In this document: positions 47,276 to 57,864 of the stretch, piece after piece
How the letters are laid out: each line of letters starts with the position of its first letter
Numbering within the stretch: the first letter of the stretch is position 1
Assembly (NCBI RefSeq): GCF_036417845.1
Contig: NC_089994.1
Coordinates: 17,254,001 to 17,318,000, forward strand
Source of the DNA: Apteryx mantelli
Taxonomy: Eukaryota > Chordata > Aves > Apterygiformes > Apterygidae
Reading direction: 5' to 3'
DNA length: 64,000 nucleotides
The notes under the pieces: generated by a model
Told to the model about the DNA's origin: nothing
Database searches by the model: none
What the model saw: the letters and a program-made list of their open reading frames with translations, nothing else
Translations under genes and position numbers: made by a program

Positions 47276-48015
47276 TGCAGAGCAGGGATGAGCTCCAGGG
47301 CTCCAGCTGTCGGCAGAGTGCCACCATCCCACGCTGCATGCAAAGAGCCGCTGGCGCGAAGGGAACCCTACCTCTTCAAGCCCAGTTTCCTACAGAAGCG
47401 AGGCTTCCTGGGTGGCGCTAAGTGTCCATCTCCCTCAATAACTTTTGATTCCATCGGTCAATTTTAACCCAATTACCGGAGATGTAGACATTTCAGAGAT
47501 ATTAACTTCTGCAAACTTTCATGAAAATAGGTTGTCAGGCTGCCAGAGGAAAAAGTCTTAAATGATTGCCCTCCATCGAGAGAACGGTTGCGTGAGCGCA
47601 GTCGTGGTGTTAGACACCGGAGAATCCACCGGGGAGCAGGGAGAGAAGAGACGGGACTCGCTCGGGGCTTAAGCAGCCCTGCCTGTATTGCCCGCGCCAC
47701 GCTTGGAGGAGAGCGGGCTACGCAAAGACCTTGAGAGCTGGCCCATAAACGACAAAATTAAAGCGGTTTTGGTTCCCAGCGTGACCCCCGGGTGCGTGTG
47801 CGACGACCGCGGCGCTCGGGCAGGGACCATCTTCGACTCGCCCGACCCCGGGACACCCGGGTGTTGGTGTCCCCGGAGCCGGCGTCCTGCCGCGCCGCTG
47901 CCGAGGGGAGCGATTCCAGCGCCCCGGCGGGGGGCCCGGGTCTCCCGGAGAGATGCCGTTCCCGGCCGGCGTCCCCCACGTTGTCATGGCGACTAACGCA
48001 TGGGACCCCGGAGAC
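47276..48015. other. Mixed, then GC-rich spacer
   Basis: A low-CpG patch at 47440-47570 is followed by CpG-rich DNA. Nothing recognised. Confidence 0.45.
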
Positions 48016-48019
48016 CGGT

Positions 48020-48300
48020 CCGGGAATTAATGGCAGTCCTGGATAAAGGATTCCTGTCGTGGCGGGGTTGATGGATTACATTGATGTGCCATTTGTCATA
48101 CTGTAATTGTTCTGGCAAATGTAATACCCACTAGTATAAACATTGTGCTGCTTTGCTAATAAAACTGAAAATAGGAAGAGAAAGGATGATACAGTGTTAT
48201 GTTCACTTAAAGAGACAATGCCTCCTTTCTGCATCAGCACGCAGTTCTTCTTCTTGAAAACCCAGCCGGTTTGGCACTCTTTTATTGATGAGTGAAAACG
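48020..48300. promoter_or_regulatory. Candidate conserved non-coding element
   Basis: AT-rich, CpG-poor (GTCATACTGTAATTGTTC, TTGCTAATAAAACTG). Confidence 0.4.
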
Positions 48301-48304
48301 TGCA

Positions 48305-49965
48305 TGGAAGCGGTTGCGGGCCGGCTGCGGCCGGGCGCTCCGACGGGGTTCGGTCCCTGGCAGCGTCGTGCTTTGCTTTCTCCGGAGCCTCGCCGGGCTC
48401 CAGCACGGTGCTGGGCACCGTGGGTTTGCCTTCGCCTGGGGGAGCTGTGGCCCGGTGCATCTTGTCCATGGCTGGGCTTTCCATCCCAGGTGGTTAGGAG
48501 GGGGGAGATTTATTCATTTATCCTCTCTTTTTCCCCCGGGTGGAATCCTTTCGTCATCACGTTGCACCTGTAAATGGCAGCGCTGCCAGCGTCGCTGGCG
48601 ACGGCTTTAGTCCGATGCGGGCTGGCCTCGCTGAACCCAATCCAAGGCTGAGGAACGGCGTCTCTGCTGGGTTTCGCTTGTTTTGCATCCCGCCTTTTCC
48701 ATCGGTGGGGAAGGCAGCGGCGGGTTTGCAAAGAGGCTGGATTCCCGGGCGAGGCGGCGTGGTGTCCGTCCCGCTTGCGCCCGCCCTCGGCCGGGCTGCG
48801 GCAGCGCCCGTGGTGAGCTCGCGTGGGGCGATGCACCACCAGCAGCGTCGTAGCCCCGGATGCGCAGCCCAGACCCCCCTTCCTTGGGTTTAGAGGGAAT
48901 GGTGAATCCATACCTGCAATCTGGGCTTTCGGCTGAGCCTCGCTCTCCAGCAAACCCTGCTGCCGTATGGGAGAGCTGGCGAAGCCGCCGCCGCAGGGCG
49001 TTTTGCATGGAATGCCTGCGCCTTGCAGAGGCGGAGGTGACCCCTCCTCGGGGGGAGCGCGCCCCGCGGGGACCCGGCCCCCCGGGCAGCTGCCGGCAGG
49101 TTTTGTTTCCTTTGCAAGAGGCGGCTTTGGGCTAGGTCGCGCTCTGGATCCAAGCGAGCCGAGCGCCGATCTCTCCGTAACGCGGGAAGGATGCCAGCAC
49201 CCTGGATGGCTTTGTAACGGAGAGATTTACGCTGCCGTGATTGACTGCCCTGCCGCTGTCCGGCCCTCGTTACGGGCGCTGATGAGGCTCCTGGACGCTT
49301 CCCCGTCCTGTTATTTATGGTCTCCCCTCCGCTCCGATCCCTGCCGCTTCCCCCGGTTAGGGAAGCTGTGTCATTTTAAGAAGCCGGTGCCTGAATCCCC
49401 AGGTATTCTTGCTTTCTGACTAATCAGCCCGCAGATTATTAGCACAGCGAGGGATTTCAGGATGGTGCTGGATTCCTCATCCCCTCCGCACGGCTCCCCT
49501 GCTCTGGCTTTTCCTGCGGGCTGGGGAGCGGTTCCCGCGCCCGCTCCAGGGCACAGGCTCCCGCGTGGCCGGGGCTGTCGCTCTTGGCTGGTCTTTGCTG
49601 TTGAGTCCCCGCTAGGCTCAGGCGCTGAGCGAAGCCGCTGGTTCCTGCCGTAGCAATCGTACGGTTTGGTCCAAGCAAGACTGAGGCAGCGGGGCCCCTT
49701 CGTCCGTCCCGGGACCGGCAGCTTGGACCCGCACGGTGCCGGTGCTTGGGAAGCGGCCGCGGGAGCAGAGCTCGGGCGACCTGCTCGGCCGCGTCTTCTC
49801 CTATCCGTGCCGGCGCCAAAAGCGACGTGGGGTTTTGTTCTCGGGTCTCGCGTGCAAGCAGAAAGCAGGAAACCAAATACGGCCCCAAATTGGGGAGAAA
49901 GAGGGTGAATCTGCCCCCTTGGGTGCAGCGCGCCTGCGCAAAAACCCACGCGAAGCCTCGAACGT
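48305..49965. other. GC-rich intron spacer
   Basis: CpG-dense. A 60-base AT patch at 49410-49450. Nothing recognised. Confidence 0.5.
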
Positions 49966-49969
49966 TTCG

Positions 49970-50590
49970 AAGGCGTCAGAGTTTACACGATTGTATCTCC
50001 AGATGTTTGTAAAGTTTATGGTTGACCTGATTCATAGGAAAAAAGATAAACACCCTTTCCATGTTTGCAGTCATATGTAATTTTTATCTCTTGACCTTTA
50101 AACGTAAGCAGCAGTAAAATGAAGAACTATGGCAGTCATTTAACACCCTGCCTGTACTAACTGGTTTCTGCCTGTGAGCCGTGGTTTTAAATTGGCTAAT
50201 GCAGAATACTTGCAGAGCTAATAATAATTCAGATTACTCCTGTCAGCTATTCCAGTTTCATGGGTAATTTAGTAGTTGAATAAATTTTTAAAAAAATTCA
50301 TTCGTTCCCATGCACTGTTATGAATCAGTAGATGGTTTACCATTGGCAGCAGTAACTGTAAGAAGATTTAAATTGCTACTGAAAAGGATTTGAGTGAAGG
50401 TAATGTTTTATAATGTTCTAAGCCATATGCACTACTTTCAGGCCTCATCAGTTTTACATTGATTCCTAGTGAAGTGTTTAATTGCATCATGAATGCAATA
50501 TAATTCAGTTCTTTTTGCTAATATGGTATATATCTCAAAGTGATATACAGCACTGACAGCGAAGACTCAGAATTTTCTTAGGATTTTAAA
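49970..50590. promoter_or_regulatory. Candidate conserved non-coding element (strong by composition)
   Basis: About 620 bases of AT-rich, nearly CpG-free unique DNA with sharp boundaries. It contains GAGCTAATAATAATTCAG, CATGGGTAATTTAGTAG and TTTAATTGCATCATGAATGC. A (GT)n-like run (50592-50632) closes it. Confidence 0.5.
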
Positions 50591-50639
50591 ATATGCATGT
50601 GCGTGTTTGCGTGTGCGCGCGTGTTACGTGTGCACGGCT

Positions 50640-51500
50640 ATCCGCGCCCGGAGAGCTTTTCCCGGGGTAACTTCCCCGGCTCCAGGTTGGCGCGTGCTGA
50701 GCGCTAACAGCTCTCCGGGGATGTCAGAACGGGCATCAGCAGGTAGGTGGAGTTTCCCTGATTGGGTAATTGGCCATGGATCTTAAATACAGGCTCGGGA
50801 ATTTTATACACAGATAGGTATATTTGTGTAGGTTTTATGCCAGGACTGCTCCGGCCTCGACCGGTGCGTGAGGATCGGTGTGATGCCACGTGCTTCGAGC
50901 AGGGTTGCTTGCAGCCGGGCTGGGGCTGGAAGGCGGCTCCGGGTTCGTGCTCCGAGCCAGCGCCGGGCTCTTGGAAGGGGGGATGTTCGGAGACCTCGGC
51001 ATCCCCAGGCGCGCTGGGGTGCGGCTTTCCCCAGCCCTGCTGAGCCCGCGAGGAGGCCCTGCTCCGTCGCCGTCGCCCCGGAGCTGCCGGTTCTCGCGCC
51101 CCGAAGGCGCCCGCACCGCCGCAGCCCATGGGCAGGGGATTAAAACGAACGCGTTTCCCTGATAACATGGAGGCAATTTATTTGAGTCCGTAAAAAGAGC
51201 TAATTACTGATGCAGCACACGGCTACGCGCTGCCAGCGGTGTCTTGCGGCAGCCGTGCCGGGTAGCCGCGCGGGGTCGGGCGCTGCCTTCGCCCCGGCGC
51301 CCAAGCGCGCTCCGCGGGGCGCAGCAGCCGTCCCGGTGCCGCAGAGGCCGTGCTTAACGCGGCGGAGACGCGGCTTCCCAACCGCTCAGCCTGGCGGAAA
51401 GGTCGCTCCGTGCCGGAGGCGGCTCCCGCCGGCGCCCCGGCCCCGTTTCCGTGCTCCTTGCGCGGGCATTGACACCAGCCGTTTCCCTGCGGGGCTGGGT
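50640..51500. other. GC-rich intron spacer
   Basis: Nothing recognised. Confidence 0.5.
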
Positions 51501-51533
51501 CCTTCCTCCCTCCCTCCCTCCCTCCCTCCTCCT
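51501..51533. repeat. (TCCC)n microsatellite
   Basis: CCTTCCTCCC followed by repeated TCCC units. Confidence 0.95.
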
Positions 51534-51539
51534 CTGCCT

Positions 51540-53570
51540 CGCTCTCTTGCTTTATTCTTTGCTCGTTGCAACTTAATTGGGTAATTAAGGATTGGGGGCG
51601 GATGGCTCCGCCGGGTTCACGGGGGGTCAGCGCGAATCAGGCCGCCGCTTCCCGGCTCCATTAGGGATGAGCCAGATGCTCCCGCGCCGCCGGCCGCCCT
51701 CTCCCCACCTGCCTCCCTCCCGGCTCCACGCCGCCGGTGCCCCTCCGAGCTCACACGGGGCAGCCGCGGCGCCCGCCGCCTTCCCCCCTTTCCCGGGCGG
51801 CGCCTCCGTCCCGCTCCCCACGGAGGGAATTTTATCCCTTGACCCACGGAGGGGAATTTCTGAGCGTTATTTATGAATAGGAAAAGGCTTCTGGCAATCC
51901 CGGGCAGGAGGTTTCTCGCGCTGTTCGCGGGTGCCGCGTGGGGCCCCGGGCCGGACTCGGGGCTGTGCCGCCTCGGGAGCTCCGGCATGGAGGGCACTCC
52001 GGGCTCGTCCGGGGGGTCCCAGCAGAGCCGGGGGCCGCCAGGCCTCTCCCAAGCACCAGGGAGGTTTCGAGGCCGACCGGCCCAGACCATCGCGGGGGGA
52101 TCTCCGTCACCCTGCAGAGCCCATCGTCATCTTTTACAGCGGGGGAAACTGAGGCAGGGAGCGGTTACGGCTGGGATTTTCCAAGGGGAGGATTCCCGAC
52201 TCCCCGGCTTCTTACATGAGTCCTGTTTAAGGCGCCTGCGAGGCTGCCACGTGCACCTATGCCGGCTTTAATTCCCAACCCCTCAGATTGCCACGGCTTT
52301 GCAGGGAGAGGGTGGAGGGCGCGAGGAGCAAGCAGGATCGGGCCTGGGCCGGCAGGTAGCCGGCGGGGGGAGCTGGGGGCGCGTTTCCCACGCGGGTCTG
52401 CAGGCGGGTGGGAATCGTTAGCTCGCCGCAGCGAGGCTGCGGTTCCCAGCTCGGGGAGTCTTTCGTTTTGAACGAACCGGTAACGCGACGCCCTTTATTT
52501 TATTTTGGGTCCTCCCAAGCCGGGAGCGGCGGTTCCCCTCGTCCCTGCCCGCGGGAGGGACGGGAAGGGAGGCGAGATGGGGTGGTTTCCTACCCGAACG
52601 GTCCTCCGCACCGCTCAGGATCTGTCCCTCTGCAGTTCAGCTCCTGCCCCGTTCGCCGCCCCTGCAGCGAGGCAGAGATCGGGCTGCGCAAGAGGGCAGA
52701 AAACTTGGAAATCGGTGTTTAAAAGCTACGGTGGGTTTAACGGCAGCAGCAGGCCCAGGCCAGAGCTCCGCGGGGTGGTTTTGCCTCGGGTCCCGCGGCC
52801 CGGCGGCGCCTTCGCAGCCCCTTTTGCAGCATGCAGCGGCGCCGCTGCGCCTCCGGTCGGCATCTCCCGCGGAAGCCGGCGCGGGGAGCCCCGGACCCAG
52901 CGATCCCCCGGCGAGGAGCGCAAGCGCAGGTTCCCCTTCCCTCACTTCGCTCGGAGCAGAGCCGTCTCCCCAGTAATTCATCCCTCAGCAGTTGGTCTTG
53001 AAAGCCAAAGCCAGTTTGATGCAAAAGGTAAAAACTCCCTGGACCCCCTAAAAGGTTGGAAGCGTCTGCTGCAAAATCCTCTCCTAACGCCTCGCGCGGT
53101 TGATCTTTGCACAGGCCTTTCCTGGGGGCTCCGCTCTTCCCGCGGAGCAGCGAGGGTTTTGGTTCCCCGCGGGGCCTTCCGCTCGGCTGAGCGTGGACGA
53201 GCGGAGGGGATGCATCTCGGTGGCCCTGTGCTGAGAGGAAGATGGTGATTTTGCACCGCCCGCGGCGGCTCGCTTGTGTCTCTGGCTAGCCGGACTTTTC
53301 CAGGTCCCTGCAAAACAGTGTCCCAGCATCCAGCACGTTGACTCCTGGCTTTCCCACCCTCCTTCTCGTGGAGGAACCCGGCTCCGCTCGCCGAGGCGGG
53401 GGGATGTGGAGCCCGGACAAGGACCAGGTTTGCTGGGTGCTGCAGGAGTTTCGTAGAGCTGCAGGCAGGCCGGCGGGAGCAGGATACGGCCCCGCGCTCG
53501 GAGTTTTCCTGCCGGCGGCCCCTCCTTCGCCGCCGTGCTCTCCGCGCGCCGCCGTTGGGGCAGGGATGCA
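51540..53570. other. GC-rich intron spacer
   Basis: A short AT word pair, AACTTAATTGGGTAATTAAG, lies at 51571-51590. Otherwise nothing except the MIR-like fragment. Confidence 0.5.
52128..52185 (-). repeat. MIR-like SINE core fragment
   Basis: ATCTTTTACAGCGGGGGAAA followed by CTGAGGCAGGGAGCGGTTA matches the reverse strand of the MIR core (…ATTTTACAGATGAGGAAACTG…). Confidence 0.6.
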
Positions 53571-53579
53571 TTCCAGTTG

Positions 53580-53720
53580 TGTAGCCTAATGCGATACCCA
53601 AGTCACTAACACGATTATGCTTATATATCATATTAGAGAAAATGAATACTAATTCAATACAAACTACTAATTCAGTAGAACAGAAAATTGCTGAGAGAAT
53701 AGAAAATTGCTGAGCGTGCC
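53580..53720. promoter_or_regulatory. Small AT-rich island with two local direct repeats
   Basis: TACTAATTCA occurs at 53647 and 53665 (18-base offset). AGAAAATTGCTGAG occurs at 53682 and 53701 (19-base offset). The island lies within CpG-rich DNA. Confidence 0.4.
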
Positions 53721-53724
53721 GAAC

Positions 53725-55310
53725 CCCTGCCTTGCTCCAAGTAAATACGTTGGCTGCTTTTTGAGTTTCTGGAGCTATTTTTTGCAGTGCTTCTCCGTGG
53801 CACAGTTGGCTGGAGATGCACAGCGTAGCGGCTCTTGGTGCGTCCGCGTGCCAAGCCGCGGAGCGGCTCCAGGGAACGGGCTCGTCGCGGGCATGGGCTG
53901 CCTGCCGGCACCTCGGGGCCTTGGAGGAACGCTCTTCCCTGCACCTTGCCCCTGGGGCAGGTCGGCCCCGAAATACCCTGGGCCCCGGGGGCCCTGGCCC
54001 TGACCCCCAGCCCTCCCTGCCGCCAGGATGTACTGTTCGGCTGCGCCGATGCACGTGTCAGGCAGCGAGAAACTCCCCTTTGCTCTCGAATCCAAGGCTC
54101 ACAGCAGGAAATTAGGAGATTTTAGGTGGTACCTGCAGGAAAAAAGAAGTGGAAGGGCTGGAAAACTGTTCCAGGCGCGTGGGAAGTATTGCTTAGGCGG
54201 GAGACTTGGCGTGCCTGTGCCGTGCCGTCCACCTGAGCAGGGCGAGGATGTTACAAGACTTTTGCCTCTTCGGACGTGTGCGTCCTTCCGCGTTTCTGGG
54301 CCGGGGAAGCTGCTGGGGGTGACCTCTCCGAGGTGCAGGGGTGGGTGGGTGGGTGTCTCGGGGGACACCGGGGTGCTGGACAAGGTCCCTCGCTTTCTGC
54401 AGCCGCACGCGGCTGCAGCTTGGGGAGCGTTGCGCGCTCGCAGGAAGGTAGCTGCTGATGCCCAAGCTACGAGAGGGGCCGTTTGGCACAACTTGGTTCC
54501 TTCTTCAAGTTGTTGTCGCTTGTACAAGTTTTCAGGCCAAGGCGGCTGCTCCGGGGACCGTTCGGGCAGCACAGAGGTGCAGCGCGGGCAGCGGGACGGG
54601 CCCTCCGGAGGCTGATCCTGGGAGACGGCAACGGCCTCCGCTCCTGCCAGGCTCGTCCTTTGGTGCGGGAACTCCGGAGCTACCTCCCACCTCGGAGCCT
54701 GCGGTTGAGCCACTGCGTCTTCCCATGCCCGTGGGGCCAGGCGTCGAGGCAGCGTTTCTCGGATGGAGCCGGGGCAGTGAAGCGGGAGTCGTAGTCCTGC
54801 CGGCCTGGGGCACCGGAGCGTCGCAGGCAAGGCCGCAGCTCGTCCGGGTGTTGCTTTGCGCCCCTGCGACTGGGGCGCTTTGTCTTCTCGGCTTTGAGCC
54901 CTTGGAGTTCAAAACGTGACGCGTCCTCAGGTCGGGCTTGTTGGCTTTTTCTCCTACCGCCAGTGTAACCGGGGGACCCGGGTCCTGTCATGCTGGTTGT
55001 GTGGGTCCACAGTGCGTTGAACATCTCAAGTCCTGGTTGGTCTCTTCTGATGGCTGAAGCTGTGAAGTTGGCTGGGGAGCGTCTGCCTGCAGCCCTCGGA
55101 GATGCCACCTCTAAGGGCACCTCCACCGTTGCCCTCAAACGAGGTGACCCGAAGGCGGGGAGCCTCTTTGCCTGCACCCAGGGGTGCTTCTGCTCCCTGG
55201 TCGTCATCATCGTCGTTGTGCCCATGCATGCACCGGGGACACAAAGTACCCGGCTGTTTTTGGAAACGCCTGGTACCGGCTTGCCGCGTTCAGAGAGGAC
55301 CGTGAGCGGG
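53725..55310. other. GC-rich intron spacer
   Basis: Nothing recognised. Confidence 0.5.
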
Positions 55311-55325
55311 ACTTGCGTTGTTTCT

Positions 55326-55541
55326 GTACTAATATGGTAGGAGAGTCTTATTGTATTAGCAATTTCCCATCAGATCATGTCATATTAGTATTGTATTGTA
55401 TTAGTATTTGTTTCCACTAATGTGATGTGAAAGTTGCTAATATGATAAGACTCCTGCATTGTATTAGTGAAAACAAATATTAATATGATAGGATGGAAAA
55501 TAGCTAATAAGAAACTAAGTTGCTAATCTGACGTGATGGAT
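55326..55541. repeat. Nested inverted-repeat element (alternative hairpins)
   Basis: An AT-rich 215-base island is built of TATTAG/CTAATA words in both orientations. Arm A (55328-55372) pairs with A' (55423-55468). Arm B (55401-55427) pairs with B' (55457-55483). Arm C (55367-55388) pairs with C' (55523-55539). A:A' excludes B:B' and C:C'. Over its first 35 positions A:A' has 26 Watson-Crick pairs, and B:B' has 22 of 27. Most of the other positions would be G·U pairs in plus-strand RNA. It could be a decayed palindromic transposon (MITE), a product of template switching or a structured intronic RNA. Confidence 0.75.
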
Positions 55542-55544
55542 CTC

Positions 55545-56735
55545 CTAAAGGAATTGGTTGCGGCTTCCCTGTACTTTTCCAGAACCACTTTCAACGGCGC
55601 TCGGAGGGGGAGCAGGAGCGTGGCGCCAGCGCCGTGTGTCTCGGCTCCTGCCATGCCATGCTGTGGCGGGGCTGGCCGTCGGGCCAAGCCTCCTTGTTGG
55701 AGGCACTTGCCATCCCCTCCCCGGCGCAGGTTGTTCCCATGAAGGGGCTGGAGGTTTTTGAAGGGACAAATCCATCGCAGAAGTGGGATACACGGAGGCA
55801 CGGGCCCTCGTGCGCTGCGGTGAGAGGGGCTCGTAACTCCGGTTCCTTCCTCCCTTGGGCTCGTTTGGGCTCTTTTGGGCTTAGAAGTGGGGTCAGGTGG
55901 GCATGCATCCCGGGAGCAGCGCGTGCCGTAGTCTCATCTCTCCTGGAGCACATTGCATCCTAGCCAGACGGGATGGGATCGGCTGCGTGGACATTTGCTG
56001 TCGGCAAAAGATGCCCCGGGACGGGCTTGGCTGCGGAGCCGGGGACTCCAGCCTTTCCGGTGCAGCAAGCCAAGCGCTCGTCCCCACGGGGCCGCCGCTG
56101 GCCTGAGTGCCCAGGCCTGGCCCAAGCCCCGCGTCTGAAGCTCTGATTAAAGCTGCCTTAAAATTTTTTTTATCATGAATTCCTTGGTGCTGAGCCCTCC
56201 GCGTGTCTGTGTGGAAACCGGAGCGACTCGTTCAGAGCCGATTTTAATTTTGGAGGCAACGTTGGGGGAAGCGAAGCTGAGGGATGCCGGCACTGCCGTG
56301 GCTCGGCCAGGGCCCGCTTCAGCCCTCCCCGGCGCGTCTCCGTTCCCGTCCAGGATGGCAAGTCCTCCTCCTCCTCCTCCTCCCTGTCTCCATGGCAGTT
56401 TCCAGGCCGGTTTGCGCTGCGAACGTTGCCGCAGCGGAGCGAGGCCAGGACATGGTCCCTGCTGTGCGGCTCCTCTTGGCGAGCTCCTCTCCGCGTTGCA
56501 TCTGGGTGCATCCGCCGGAGCTGGCGGCTCTCGGGAGGCCCCGCCGGGCACCCGAGCCAGGAACCTCCTCGGATGCATTAATGCGATCTCCCGCATGTCG
56601 CGGGGAAGCTGCGCCCGCAGCAAACCCCGATTTCCGGGCAGCCCGGGGGAGACCGTGCCTGCAGCCGATGGACGCGGCGCGCCAGCGACGTTCCCTCTGT
56701 GTTTGCAGGAGCGCGTTCCGAGTACGACGAGACCG
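55545..56735. other. GC-rich intron spacer
   Basis: A (TCC)n run at 56360-56382. Nothing else recognised. Confidence 0.5.
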
Positions 56736-56739
56736 TAAT

Positions 56740-57060
56740 GAACAGTTTCCTAATTTTTATTTTTTCCAGCCACCTGAGCAAAGTATCAATTTCTGACACC
56801 AAGAGACAGAGGAGGTGAACCAGAACTAAATAAAAATAAACATTAAACAATTATTGGAATTTGGGTTTATTTAAAAAATCAGCAGGGTTGAGGGAACAAG
56901 CCACCTATTAGCCGGGAAAAGCTATCGGGCTTTTTACCACCACGCTGTTTCTTGGCGGCGGCTGGCGTTGGGGCTGCACGAGCCGCGGCAGCCCTGGATG
57001 CTATTGATTAAAGATGATGTAGCAGCGGCGCAATTATATCACAGTTTGCGCTCGCCGCAG
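56740..57060. promoter_or_regulatory. Candidate conserved non-coding patches
   Basis: AT-rich at 56745-56890 (AAACAATTATTGGAATTTGG) and 56998-57050 (GCTATTGATTAAAGATGATG), with a GC-richer middle. Confidence 0.35.
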
Positions 57061-57064
57061 TAGG

Positions 57065-57465
57065 ACCGGCGGCCTCTCATTTGTCTGCACGAAGATTGGG
57101 TTGTTTGCAAGCTTTGGCGGGGGGTGCTCGGCTGCGCGCCGTCCCCGTCGGAGCCTCGCGGGGCGCCCGCGCTCGGGCCGGGCTCGCCGCCGCCGCCGGC
57201 GGAAGCCCTCGGATCGGCGCTCTTCCCTTAATTTCGTGCACGACGGTGATTCCAGCAACGCCTGCGTTTTATCAACCGAATCGATGCAAATAACGGGATG
57301 TTGCCGGATAAGTTGGCCGGCGCTGGCTCGTGCTTCCCGCGCTGGGACCGGCCACCCCGGGGGCTCGGATGCCACGGGGACGGGGATTTCGGAGGCGTTC
57401 CCAGCGGTTTGAGCGAGCCGTAGGCGGGAGGTCGCGCGGCGCGGGACGGGGCGCGTGCGGCACAC
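57065..57465. other. GC-rich intron spacer
   Basis: CpG-dense. It includes ATGCAAAT (reverse octamer) at 57284-57291 next to ATCGATG. Otherwise nothing recognised. Confidence 0.4.
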
Positions 57466-57469
57466 TGCC

Positions 57470-57860
57470 AGTCTATAACGCAATCAATTCCGTGTATCCC
57501 TAGTGCAACGGCAACATTTATTTAACGTCTTTTATAGAGCAGCTGAGTTTTATCACAAATCACATTGCATTTCTATTCATCGGGGACCCCTTGAAGGCTA
57601 AAACGCACTTACTTTCCTCGGAGGAAATTTACCAATTCCTCGATAAAGAGCCATTTGCCTCCCTATGTAAAATTGACACATTTATTGAATATTAAACACG
57701 GGTTGGTTTCTCGTGCGCCTCCTTCGACTTTATCCGCTTGCCCTGAAAAGTCGTTAGGGGAAGGATATGTCAAAGTTGCAATAAAGGGCTGCCGATGTGC
57801 GGAAAAGACACTTGAATTTGCCGGAGAGGCTGATTTTTCCCCCCGTTTGTTTGGAAATCG
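57470..57860. promoter_or_regulatory. Candidate conserved non-coding element
   Basis: AT-rich unique DNA (AACATTTATTTAACGTC, TTTATCACAAATCACATTGC, TTTATTGAATATTAAACACG). Confidence 0.4.
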
Positions 57861-57864
57861 CTAA

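Noticed and set aside
52978-54054. 358-codon minus-strand frame
   Set aside because: Same reason. It lies in GC-rich intron with no recognisable domain.
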